Positions 1 through 5,122 of a stretch of DNA of 10,745 bases are shown here, piece after piece. Made by a program: the position numbers and the translations under genes. Source of the stretch: an uncultured bacterium (GTDB lineage Bacteria > Verrucomicrobiota > Kiritimatiellia > RFP12 > UBA1067); the NCBI GenBank assembly GCA_900547945.1, contig URIT01000116.1:1-10745 (forward strand). Reading direction: 5' to 3'. Positions within the stretch are counted from its first letter, which is position 1. Every line of letters begins with the position of its first letter. The notes beneath the pieces were generated by a model. That model ran no database searches, was not told where the DNA came from, and saw only the letters and a program-made list of their open reading frames with translations.

Positions 1-74
1 GCGGCACCGCCCGCCGGGAGTGGGCGGGACGGCGCGGCGGGGCCGGATGGAGGGGCTTTTCTGTTCGTGGACAT
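1..74 (-). CDS. 5' end of an unidentified gene, cut by the left edge
   Basis: An ATG on the minus strand at 74-72 opens a frame that stays open to the edge (24 complete codons). It begins MSTNRKAPPSGPAAPSRPLP and is rich in proline and alanine. The start is chosen because a promoter-like TGC-TATCAT sits 6 nt upstream, the same layout seen before uxaA and the glycoside hydrolase here. There is no Shine-Dalgarno sequence, so the mRNA would be leaderless. The visible residues look like a flexible or disordered N-terminus, with no signal peptide and no domain, so no function can be given. It would follow the radical SAM gene on the same strand after a 227-bp gap. The piece is short and GC-rich, so chance openness is possible. 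Confidence 0.4.
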   Translation of the reverse strand, partial: MSTNRKAPPSGPAAPSRPLPAGGA

Positions 75-109
75 GTGGGAATGATAGCAGAAGACGGGAT
101 TGGACGCAA
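75..109 (-). promoter_or_regulatory. Sigma-70-type promoter of the left-edge gene, leaderless layout
   Basis: On the minus strand TTGCGT (109-104) is followed by a 17-bp spacer and TATCAT (86-81). The -10 is preceded by TGC, making an extended -10. Only 6 nt separate the -10 from the ATG at 74, so transcription would start at or next to the start codon. The -10 matches consensus at 5 of 6 positions and the -35 at its first three. The call is from motif and spacing only. Confidence 0.45.
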
Positions 110-202
110 TGAGATTATGGTGCGGAAAAATCAAAGGTCCTTAAGAATCACAGACGCCTTTGAAGGTCAAAGGAGTGGAGATTGGGGAAACCGTTCTTCG
201 AT

Positions 203-246
203 CAGGGAACGGAGGAAGTGAAGGCAGGGAACGGTGGAAGTGAAGG
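203..246. repeat. Two tandem copies of a 22-bp unit
   Basis: Positions 203-224 and 225-246 are adjacent 22-bp copies starting CAGGGAACGG that differ at one base (A213 against T235). They lie in the 227-bp gap between the radical SAM stop codon (302) and the left-edge gene (74). The rest of this gap shows only the promoter at 75-109 and a pair of similar words (caaaggtc near 133, aaggtcaaagg near 165). No stem with a T-run that would be a clear terminator for the radical SAM gene is visible. Confidence 0.7.
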
Positions 247-301
247 AACGGCAGGACCGTCGGCCATTCGCATTCGGCGGCAGGCGTCAGAACGGCATCT
301 G

Positions 302-1261
302 TCAGGATGGACGGCACACGGGAGAATGGGCACCGTTTCCATTTGGGAGGCCGACGGAGCCTTCGCCGGAAGACATGTTTTCCCCGACGAGGTCCGAGGA
401 GGCGTCGCGGCTCGCAAAGCCTTGGATCCAGCCATTTTCAAACCCGAAGTCCGCCGCCGCCTCGGTGACGGTCTCGTATTCGTCCTTTGTGACGACACGG
501 TCGAAGGGGGGCGTCTCGCAGGCCTTGAACGCGGGTGCGTACTGGCTCATCACGGAGACGTGGACGCGGGGCGAACAGGCGGTGGCGAGCCAGGCGAGGT
601 TCTCGACGGCCTCGTCGGCGTGTCCGGGCAAAACGAGGATGCGCACGATGACGCCGCGTGTCGCGGCGCCGGGCGCGTCGGAATCAAGAGGCCCCAGCGT
701 CTCCCAAAGGTGTTTCACGGTGGCGCGCGCGGCGGCGACGTAGCCGGGCGCCTCGGAGGCGGCGCGTGCCGTCGCGTCCGAGGCGTAGCGCAGATCGACG
801 AGCGCGATGTCGCAGAGGTCGCGCCAGGCCGCAAGCGTCTCGGGGCGTTCGTAGCCGCTTGAGTTGAAGACAAAGGGCAGACGGATGCCCGCGTCGAGGA
901 GGGGGGTGACGGCGGCGCGGACCATCGGCAGGTAGGGCGTGGGCGAGACGAGGTTCCAGTTGGAGCAGCGGTGTTTGACGGCGAGCGTGCGGAAGATGTC
1001 GGTGAGTTCGCAAATCGAAAGGTCACGTCCTTCCCCCTGCCAGCTCCAGGGGGCGTTCTGGCAGTAGAGGCATTTCATCGTGCAGCGCGAGAAGAAGACG
1101 GCCCCCGAACCCGTCTCACCGCAAATCGGCGGTTCCTCGCCGAAGTGGGGACCCCAGCGGAAGACGCGCGGCTCGGCACCCGCCCGGCAGAAACCAAGGG
1201 AACCGCGTGCGCGTTCCGCACGGCAGCGGCGGGGGCAAAGTTCACAGGGAGGGAGGATCAT
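302..1261 (-). CDS. PflX-like radical SAM protein (pyruvate formate-lyase activating enzyme family)
   Basis: This 319-residue cytoplasmic protein carries the radical SAM signature CX3CX2C at C60, C64 and C67 (CTMKCLYCQN), which binds the 4Fe-4S cluster that cleaves S-adenosylmethionine. The N-terminus holds a second cysteine set (C6, C9, C13, C25) followed by EEPPICGETGSGAVFFS. Both features are typical of the uncharacterised PflX family (COG1313), relatives of pyruvate formate-lyase activase whose target is generally unknown. Family members usually end near the GWIQG seen at 277-281; here a 38-residue low-complexity tail follows. No glycyl-radical enzyme gene is in the window. The start is the first methionine before the cysteine-rich segment; no Shine-Dalgarno precedes it. 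It lies behind pssA on the same strand, separated by a 310-bp repeat-filled gap, so an operon is doubtful. Family assignment is firm, substrate unknown. Confidence 0.9.
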   Translation of the reverse strand: MILPPCELCPRRCRAERARGSLGFCRAGAEPRVFRWGPHFGEEPPICGETGSGAVFFSRCTMKCLYCQNAPWSWQGEGRDLSICELTDIFRTLAVKHRCSNWNLVSPTPYLPMVRAAVTPLLDAGIRLPFVFNSSGYERPETLAAWRDLCDIALVDLRYASDATARAASEAPGYVAAARATVKHLWETLGPLDSDAPGAATRGVIVRILVLPGHADEAVENLAWLATACSPRVHVSVMSQYAPAFKACETPPFDRVVTKDEYETVTEAAADFGFENGWIQGFASRDASSDLVGENMSSGEGSVGLPNGNGAHSPVCRPS

Positions 1262-1300
1262 GGGATTTAGATGGTTAAGTCGCCGCTGCGCGGCTTTGAG

Positions 1301-1378
1301 TGGTTAAGTGGTTAAGTAGTTAAGTAATTAAGTAGTTAAGTGGTTAAGTTTAAGTATTTAAGTAATTAAGTACTTAAG
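1301..1378 (+). repeat. Left octamer array (TNNTTAAG)
   Basis: Nine 8-bp units plus one shortened 6-bp unit (1349-1354) run head to tail. All end in TTAAG or TAAG and vary only at unit positions 2 and 3 (TGG, TAG, TAA, TAT, TAC). The first six units (1301-1348) are the reverse complement of 1523-1570 with 46 of 48 positions matching. The two differences are G on this arm against T on the other, so a plus-strand RNA could still pair them as G-U. Confidence 0.9.
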
Positions 1379-1422
1379 TTGAAGAGATGAGTAGGCGTTC
1401 CTTCGGCAATCAAATATTGCGC

Positions 1423-1468
1423 GCCACAAAAAACGCAACGCCTTTGCGGTCTTTGCGTTCTTTGTGGC
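1423..1468. repeat. Core inverted repeat with CGCAAAG-type words
   Basis: GCCACAAAAAACGCAA (1423-1438) and TTGCGTTCTTTGTGGC (1453-1468) are inverted copies with one mismatch around a 14-nt loop. On the minus strand the loop and right arm read as successive CGCAAAG words (AACGCAAAG, ACCGCAAAG). The hairpin would be strong in RNA or as a cruciform. On the minus strand, the direction of both flanking genes, the left arm supplies a run of six T inside the stem rather than after it, so it is not a standard intrinsic terminator. Confidence 0.8.
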
Positions 1469-1522
1469 AAAAAATTACCCTACTTCGTTATTATTTAAAC
1501 TTAAATTACTTAAGTTCAACTA

Positions 1523-1578
1523 CTTAACTACTTAACTACTTAATTACTTAACTACTTAACCACTTAATCACTTAAGGG
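1523..1578 (-). repeat. Right octamer array, inverse of the left array
   Basis: Seven contiguous 8-bp units of the form CTTAANNN, mostly CTTAACTA, run from 1523 to 1578, with two looser copies just before (1500-1522). The final unit, CTTAAGGG, contains the TAA stop codon of pssA (1574-1572 on the minus strand). The gene therefore runs directly into the repeat. Confidence 0.9.
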
Positions 1579-2453
1579 TCTGTTTGTCCGTTCTGTTCGC
1601 GGAGGTATTTGGCCCGGACGCGGAGGAAGGCGAGGCCGACGAAGGGAACCGTGAGGATGTAGAGGAGCCCCACGACACCGAGCGTGGGCCAGAAGTGCGT
1701 GAAGAGGAACGCGACGAGCAGGATGAGCGCGGCCATCGTCGGCAACAGGTAGGCGCGCGTGAGGTGGACGCTCTTGAGGGAAATCGTCGGAAGGCGCGAG
1801 GCCATGAGCGCACCCACGAGGAAGAGCATGAACATCGCGAAGCCGGGGTGCTGGAAGACCGTCGGCAGGTTCAGCGATTCGGGGAGCGAGAGGGAGAGGA
1901 GGACGGGGGAGAGGACCATCCAGCACCCACCGGGCGCGGGCACGCCGAGGAAGAAGTGCTTCCAGTAGGGAATCGTGGGCTGCTCCAGCATCGTGTTGAA
2001 GCGCGCGAGGCGGAAGGCGTCGCAGAGCGCGTAGAAAAGCGCGAAGGCGAGGAGGGCCTGTTTCGTGGCGAGGGAGAGGGAGAGGTCGCCGCTCAGCACC
2101 CAGAAGTAGAGGTACATCGCGGGCGCGACGCCGAAGTTGACGAAGTCCGCAAGCGAATCGAGTTCGGCACCGAGCTTCGAGCTGCATTTCAGGAGGCGCG
2201 CGACGCGCCCGTCCATCGCGTCGCAGATGCACGCGACGATGAGGGCGACGAGGCCGAGCTGCCAGTCGCGCGTGGTGACGGGTTGCTGCGCGAGCGTCTT
2301 CGCGTAGTTCGTCGCGCTGAGGGCGATCGCGGTGATGCCGCCGCAGGCGGCCATCGAGGTGATGAGGTTGGGCACGATCGCGCGCAGCGGGACGCTACCC
2401 TCGCGGGATTCGTGATTCTTGCGGCGGCGGCCGCGCAGTCTGAACTTGCTCAT
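1572..2453 (-). CDS. pssA: CDP-diacylglycerol-serine O-phosphatidyltransferase
   Basis: This integral membrane enzyme joins serine to CDP-diacylglycerol to make phosphatidylserine, the precursor of phosphatidylethanolamine. The complete CDP-alcohol phosphotransferase signature is present: D78, D81-G82, A85-R86, G95, D99 and D103, with exact DX2DGX2ARX8GX3DX3D spacing. The preceding segment PNLITSMAACGGITAIAL is the usual first membrane helix of PssA rather than of phosphatidylglycerophosphate synthase. At 293 residues it is in the range of the type II enzyme, with several further hydrophobic segments and a basic N-terminus (FRLRGRRRK). The start is the first ATG of the frame; no Shine-Dalgarno precedes it and its leader is the heptamer array. 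It starts 69 nt behind the glycoside hydrolase gene, so readthrough is possible. No phosphatidylserine decarboxylase gene is in the window. Confidence 0.92.
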   Translation of the reverse strand: MSKFRLRGRRRKNHESREGSVPLRAIVPNLITSMAACGGITAIALSATNYAKTLAQQPVTTRDWQLGLVALIVACICDAMDGRVARLLKCSSKLGAELDSLADFVNFGVAPAMYLYFWVLSGDLSLSLATKQALLAFALFYALCDAFRLARFNTMLEQPTIPYWKHFFLGVPAPGGCWMVLSPVLLSLSLPESLNLPTVFQHPGFAMFMLFLVGALMASRLPTISLKSVHLTRAYLLPTMAALILLVAFLFTHFWPTLGVVGLLYILTVPFVGLAFLRVRAKYLREQNGQTDP

Positions 2454-2466
2454 GAGTGAAGGGAAA

Positions 2467-2515
2467 GGTTTTAGGTTTTAGGTTCTAGGTTTTAGGTTTC
2501 AGGTTTTAGGTTCTA
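2467..2515. repeat. Seven tandem heptamers, consensus GGTTTTA
   Basis: Seven contiguous 7-bp units fill 2467-2515: GGTTTTA at 2467, 2474, 2488 and 2502, GGTTCTA at 2481 and 2509, and GGTTTCA at 2495. All changes are T-to-C at unit positions 5 or 6. The array occupies nearly the whole gap between the hydrolase stop (2523) and the pssA start (2453), beginning 7 nt after that stop. It resembles the heptameric short tandem repeats known between genes of some bacteria, notably cyanobacteria. Its role here is unknown. Confidence 0.9.
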
Positions 2516-2522
2516 GCCAAAA

Positions 2523-4943
2523 CTACCGGGCGGATTTGAGGAGGCGGGGGTTGCGGATCCAGAAGGAACAGGTCGTGCCCTTGGGGTTGGCGCCGAGGCG
2601 GAGGGCCTTCACGGCGCCGGGCTTCGCGCTGGAAGGGCCGAAGGAGAGATCGATGCGGCGCGTCTCCCAGTCCGTGAGCGGGGCGGGATAGGGGATGAAG
2701 CGCGCGGGGCGTGCGGGGTCGGCGAAGACGAGCATGAGGTTCTGGCAGGCGAAGTCGTTCTCGACCTTGTCCTGCGCGCTCTTGACCTCGAACTCGAACA
2801 TGAGGGCGTCGTCGAAGGCCTCCTCGGGGAGGGTGAGCGTGTAGACGGGGTAGAACCAGCGGTCGGCGGGCTTCGTCCAGGCGACGTCGAAGCGCAGGGC
2901 CTGTTCGGCTTCATCCCAGACGGCGGCGAAGCGGTCAGCGGAGGTGTTGCGCTGCCAGGCCTTGGGGTCGCGCCAGTTCCGCAGTACGGTCGTGCGGCAG
3001 CTCGCGAGGAAGGCCTTCAGGTTGCGCACGGGCATCGAGAGGCGGCTCGTGCGCCGGCCCTCGAAGAGGCCGGAGAGGACGAGCGGTTCGACGAGGGGGG
3101 CGCCTTCCCGTGCGGCGTAGGTGCAGTCGAACGCGGCCACGCCCATCGGCGGCAGGGCGATCTCGGCGGGGAGGCCGGAGAGGGAACCGCCCGCGGCGGA
3201 GACCGTGCCGCGCTTGGCGGTGGGGGAGAGGTTCCAGACCTGGATGCGGAGGCGGCCCATGTCGGTGTGGAGTTCGGCGACGGACTTGTGGTTTGCGACC
3301 GTGAAGTCGTTCGTGTTGAGGTCGACGCGGAAGACGATGGAGAGGTCTTCGTTCGCCGTCGGGACGTAGGGCGTGGGCGTGCCGCACGGGAAAGGCGCGA
3401 TGTCCGCCTTCAGGCCCCGGAGGCCCGAAAGGTAGGCGGTGTAGCGGGTCGCGGTGACGACGTTCGTGGAGAGGGGGGTGCGCTGTCCGCAGAGGTCGGT
3501 GAGCGTGTAGGCGCCGGACGGGGGAATGGGCAGGGTGAGCGGGGCGGCGCCGTCGGGCGCGGAGGGGACGGTGCCGTTCGCGGTGTCCACGGGCGACACG
3601 CTCCAGAAGGCGAGCGTCTGCGAGCCGTCCGGCTGCGCGAAAAGGTAGCCCTTGAACGCCTCGCCGAGGTTGATTTCGCCCTCGAGGCGGGCGGTGGCGA
3701 GTTCGCGCGTGATCGCGCTCATCGCGGCGTAGGTGGGCTTGACGGTGCCGTCGCGGCGCATCACGCCCCAGTCCTTTGCGCCGTTGCGTTCGTTGTAGGC
3801 GCCGAAGACGAAGAAGTAGTTGCGCGAGACGCCCTGCATCTGGAAGGCGATCTGGCTCTTGGCGTAGAACTCGGCGTGGATCAGCTCCTGGGCGGGCGAG
3901 TGGGCCTTCTGTCCCTTGACCGCGCCGTCTTCGTCCGAATGGCCTTCGAGGTTCGTGCCGCTCTCGGTCATCCACACGGCGCGGCCCGCGATGCCGGCCT
4001 TCTCCATGAAGGCGCGCAGCTCGCGGAAGATGGCGGGGTAGCTGCTGAGCGGGGCGTAGGTATGGAAGTTGAAGACGTCGGAATACTTCGCCGCGTCGTT
4101 CGCGTAGAGGCCCGCGTCGTAGGCGGTGCGCGTCGCGTGGCAGACGGCGCCGGGGAGGACGGGCATCGCGGGCCGCGCGGCCTTGAAGCCGAGGTAGGCG
4201 GCCTTGAGGGCGGCCACGTAGTCCCAGACGGGCTCGGGGGCGAAGGCGATGTCCTGCTCGTTCCAGAACTCCCAGTCGCCCATGCGGTCGCCGAAGGCGG
4301 CGGCGGTGTCGCGGCAGAAGGCGTAGAGGGCGGCGAGGTTGCGGGGAAGCTTCTGGATGCGGTCCATGTAGTCCGGCACGTCGTGGAACATGCCCGAGAC
4401 GCGGATGCCGCGTGCGCGCAGCATGTCCGCGTTGTACATGTAATGGGAATAGTCGTAGACGCCGGAACGCGGGTTCACCTCGGTGTCGGCGGCGCGCAGG
4501 CGTTCGCGCACGTGGGCGAGGCCGGTGCGCCAGAGGAGGTCGCTCACGAGGCGGTAGGTGTCGCCGCCGTACCAGGGGCATTCGAAGCTGCCGGGGCACG
4601 AGACCCAGCTCTGCGCGGAGTCGACGCCGTAGAAGGAGGCATCGTCGCGCACGCGGCCCTCGGGCACCGGCACGACGGCGAAGGTGGCGTCCGCGCCCGC
4701 ACCCTTCAGGTGGTAGTAGCCGACGGGACGTTTCCCGAGCGCGGCGCATCCGTCTGGCGCGAAGGTGCCGGAGGCCAGGGCGCGCCCGCGCCAGTCCGTG
4801 AGCGTCCACGCCGCCCCGGCGGTGCCGCCCCGCGCGGTCGCCCGTTCCCGGTCCGTGTAGACGTGCCCCGGCGCGTCAAGGGTCAACTTCGCCTGCCCTG
4901 TCAGCAGGACGCCCGCCACCAGCGTGAGGAAGACTGTCTTCAT
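2523..4943 (-). CDS. Secreted clan GH-A glycoside hydrolase with C-terminal beta domains
   Basis: The protein is 806 residues long. Residues 1-18 (MKTVFLTLVAGVLLTGQA) form a signal peptide, so it acts outside the cytoplasm. A short N-terminal beta region (20-100) precedes a TIM-barrel-like domain (about 101-470) with two signature acids: E229 in WEFWNEQD (acid/base) and E327 in VWMTESGT (nucleophile). The WNE motif, TE motif and 98-residue spacing fit retaining beta-glycosidases of clan GH-A such as GH39 or GH5; I cannot fix the family or substrate. The last 150 or so residues look like a jelly-roll carbohydrate-binding module. The start at 4943 gives a clean signal peptide and lies 7 nt behind an extended -10 element; the frame stays open upstream to 5105, but that extension would cover the promoter region and displace the signal peptide. 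It is divergent from the secreted protein gene at 5123. Confidence 0.85.
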   Translation of the reverse strand: MKTVFLTLVAGVLLTGQAKLTLDAPGHVYTDRERATARGGTAGAAWTLTDWRGRALASGTFAPDGCAALGKRPVGYYHLKGAGADATFAVVPVPEGRVRDDASFYGVDSAQSWVSCPGSFECPWYGGDTYRLVSDLLWRTGLAHVRERLRAADTEVNPRSGVYDYSHYMYNADMLRARGIRVSGMFHDVPDYMDRIQKLPRNLAALYAFCRDTAAAFGDRMGDWEFWNEQDIAFAPEPVWDYVAALKAAYLGFKAARPAMPVLPGAVCHATRTAYDAGLYANDAAKYSDVFNFHTYAPLSSYPAIFRELRAFMEKAGIAGRAVWMTESGTNLEGHSDEDGAVKGQKAHSPAQELIHAEFYAKSQIAFQMQGVSRNYFFVFGAYNERNGAKDWGVMRRDGTVKPTYAAMSAITRELATARLEGEINLGEAFKGYLFAQPDGSQTLAFWSVSPVDTANGTVPSAPDGAAPLTLPIPPSGAYTLTDLCGQRTPLSTNVVTATRYTAYLSGLRGLKADIAPFPCGTPTPYVPTANEDLSIVFRVDLNTNDFTVANHKSVAELHTDMGRLRIQVWNLSPTAKRGTVSAAGGSLSGLPAEIALPPMGVAAFDCTYAAREGAPLVEPLVLSGLFEGRRTSRLSMPVRNLKAFLASCRTTVLRNWRDPKAWQRNTSADRFAAVWDEAEQALRFDVAWTKPADRWFYPVYTLTLPEEAFDDALMFEFEVKSAQDKVENDFACQNLMLVFADPARPARFIPYPAPLTDWETRRIDLSFGPSSAKPGAVKALRLGANPKGTTCSFWIRNPRLLKSAR

Positions 4944-4950
4944 GGGCGGT

Positions 4951-4959
4951 AGTATAGCA
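4951..4959 (-). promoter_or_regulatory. Extended -10 promoter of the glycoside hydrolase gene
   Basis: The minus strand reads TGC-TATACT (4959-4951), then 7 nt, then the ATG at 4943. Transcription would start at the start codon, and no Shine-Dalgarno is present. Seventeen bp upstream the hexamer is GGACCC, not a -35 consensus; it overlaps the palindrome at 4975-4984. The same nine bases with the same 7-nt gap precede uxaA. Confidence 0.6.
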
Positions 4960-4974
4960 AAAATCGGCGCACAG

Positions 4975-4984
4975 GGTCCGGACC
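4975..4984. promoter_or_regulatory. Palindromic operator candidate GGTCCGGACC
   Basis: This perfect 10-bp palindrome covers the place where the -35 of the hydrolase promoter should be. A protein bound here could replace the missing -35 by activation, or block the promoter. No other copy is evident in the window. Confidence 0.35.
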
Positions 4985-4993
4985 TTGCCCATC

Positions 4994-5008
4994 CCGCCGC
5001 ATCGGCGG
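4994..5008. promoter_or_regulatory. Dyad CCGCCG-CAT-CGGCGG between divergent promoters
   Basis: A 6-bp perfect dyad with a 3-bp centre lies between the hydrolase promoter and the promoter at 5035-5065. It is a candidate operator for shared control, or simply a GC-rich hairpin. Nothing identifies a binding protein. Confidence 0.3.
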
Positions 5009-5034
5009 AACACGAACTTTTTCTATTTTCATAA

Positions 5035-5065
5035 TTGACAATCGCAATGGGGGGGGGGGTATAAT
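5035..5065 (+). promoter_or_regulatory. Consensus sigma-70-type promoter with an 11-G tract in the spacer
   Basis: A perfect TTGACA (5035-5040) and a perfect TATAAT (5060-5065) are separated by 19 bp, of which the last 11 (5049-5059) are all G. The optimal spacing is 17, so losing two G would give a near-ideal promoter and gaining one or two would weaken it. An AT-rich stretch (5013-5034) upstream could act as an UP element. The expected start is near 5072, inside a small TTGT-TTCG-ACAA hairpin (5070-5081), giving a leader of about 50 nt for the gene at 5123. Confidence 0.85.
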
Positions 5066-5112
5066 ATTGTTGTTTCGACAAACTCGGAACAGGATTTGGA
5101 AACACCGAAAAC

Positions 5113-5119
5113 AGGAGAG
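5113..5119 (+). promoter_or_regulatory. Ribosome binding site fixing the start at 5123
   Basis: AGGAGAG ends 3 nt before ATG 5123 (GGAG is 5 nt from it). It supports this ATG over an in-frame TTG at 5096, which lies before the Shine-Dalgarno and would add nine residues ahead of the signal peptide. Confidence 0.8.
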
Positions 5120-5122
5120 ACC

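Larger units (their letters stand above)
1272..1578. repeat. Nested palindromic intergenic element built of 8-bp repeats
   Basis: The gap between pssA and the radical SAM gene is AT-rich in a GC-rich genome and is organised as a palindrome of palindromes. A left array of TNNTTAAG octamers (1301-1378, with a stray copy at 1272-1279) faces a right array of the reverse complement CTTAANNA (1523-1578). Between them short matching arms GTAGG (1391-1395) and CCTAC (1479-1483) enclose a 16-bp inverted repeat (1423-1468). A small hairpin, GCCGC-TGC-GCGGC, lies at 1282-1294 between the stray octamer and the left array. No ORF of interest is present. Its mobility and function are unknown. Its last octamer overlaps the pssA stop codon. 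Confidence 0.85.

Noticed and set aside
3..221. Plus-strand frame open from the left edge
   Set aside because: It has no recognisable protein content, passes through AT-rich intergenic sequence and the 22-bp tandem repeat, and opposes a promoter-backed minus-strand start.
182..862. Plus-strand frame opposite the radical SAM gene
   Set aside because: The minus strand here encodes clear PflX-family sequence; the plus frame shows no recognisable protein.
1301..1578. CRISPR-like array
   Set aside because: Units are 8 bp, contiguous and without spacers, and no cas gene is near.
2467..2515. Telomere-like repeat suggesting a replicon end or eukaryotic DNA
   Set aside because: The array is short, internal, degenerate and flanked by ordinary bacterial genes.
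3267..4952. Plus-strand open frame of 561 codons opposite the glycoside hydrolase
   Set aside because: It is low in complexity (Gly, Val, Glu, Arg, His), has no domain, and lies antisense to a gene with clear catalytic motifs. It reflects high GC in the codons of the real gene.
4944..5105. Upstream extension of the glycoside hydrolase to 5105
   Set aside because: It would translate the promoter region and place 54 unrelated residues before the signal peptide.
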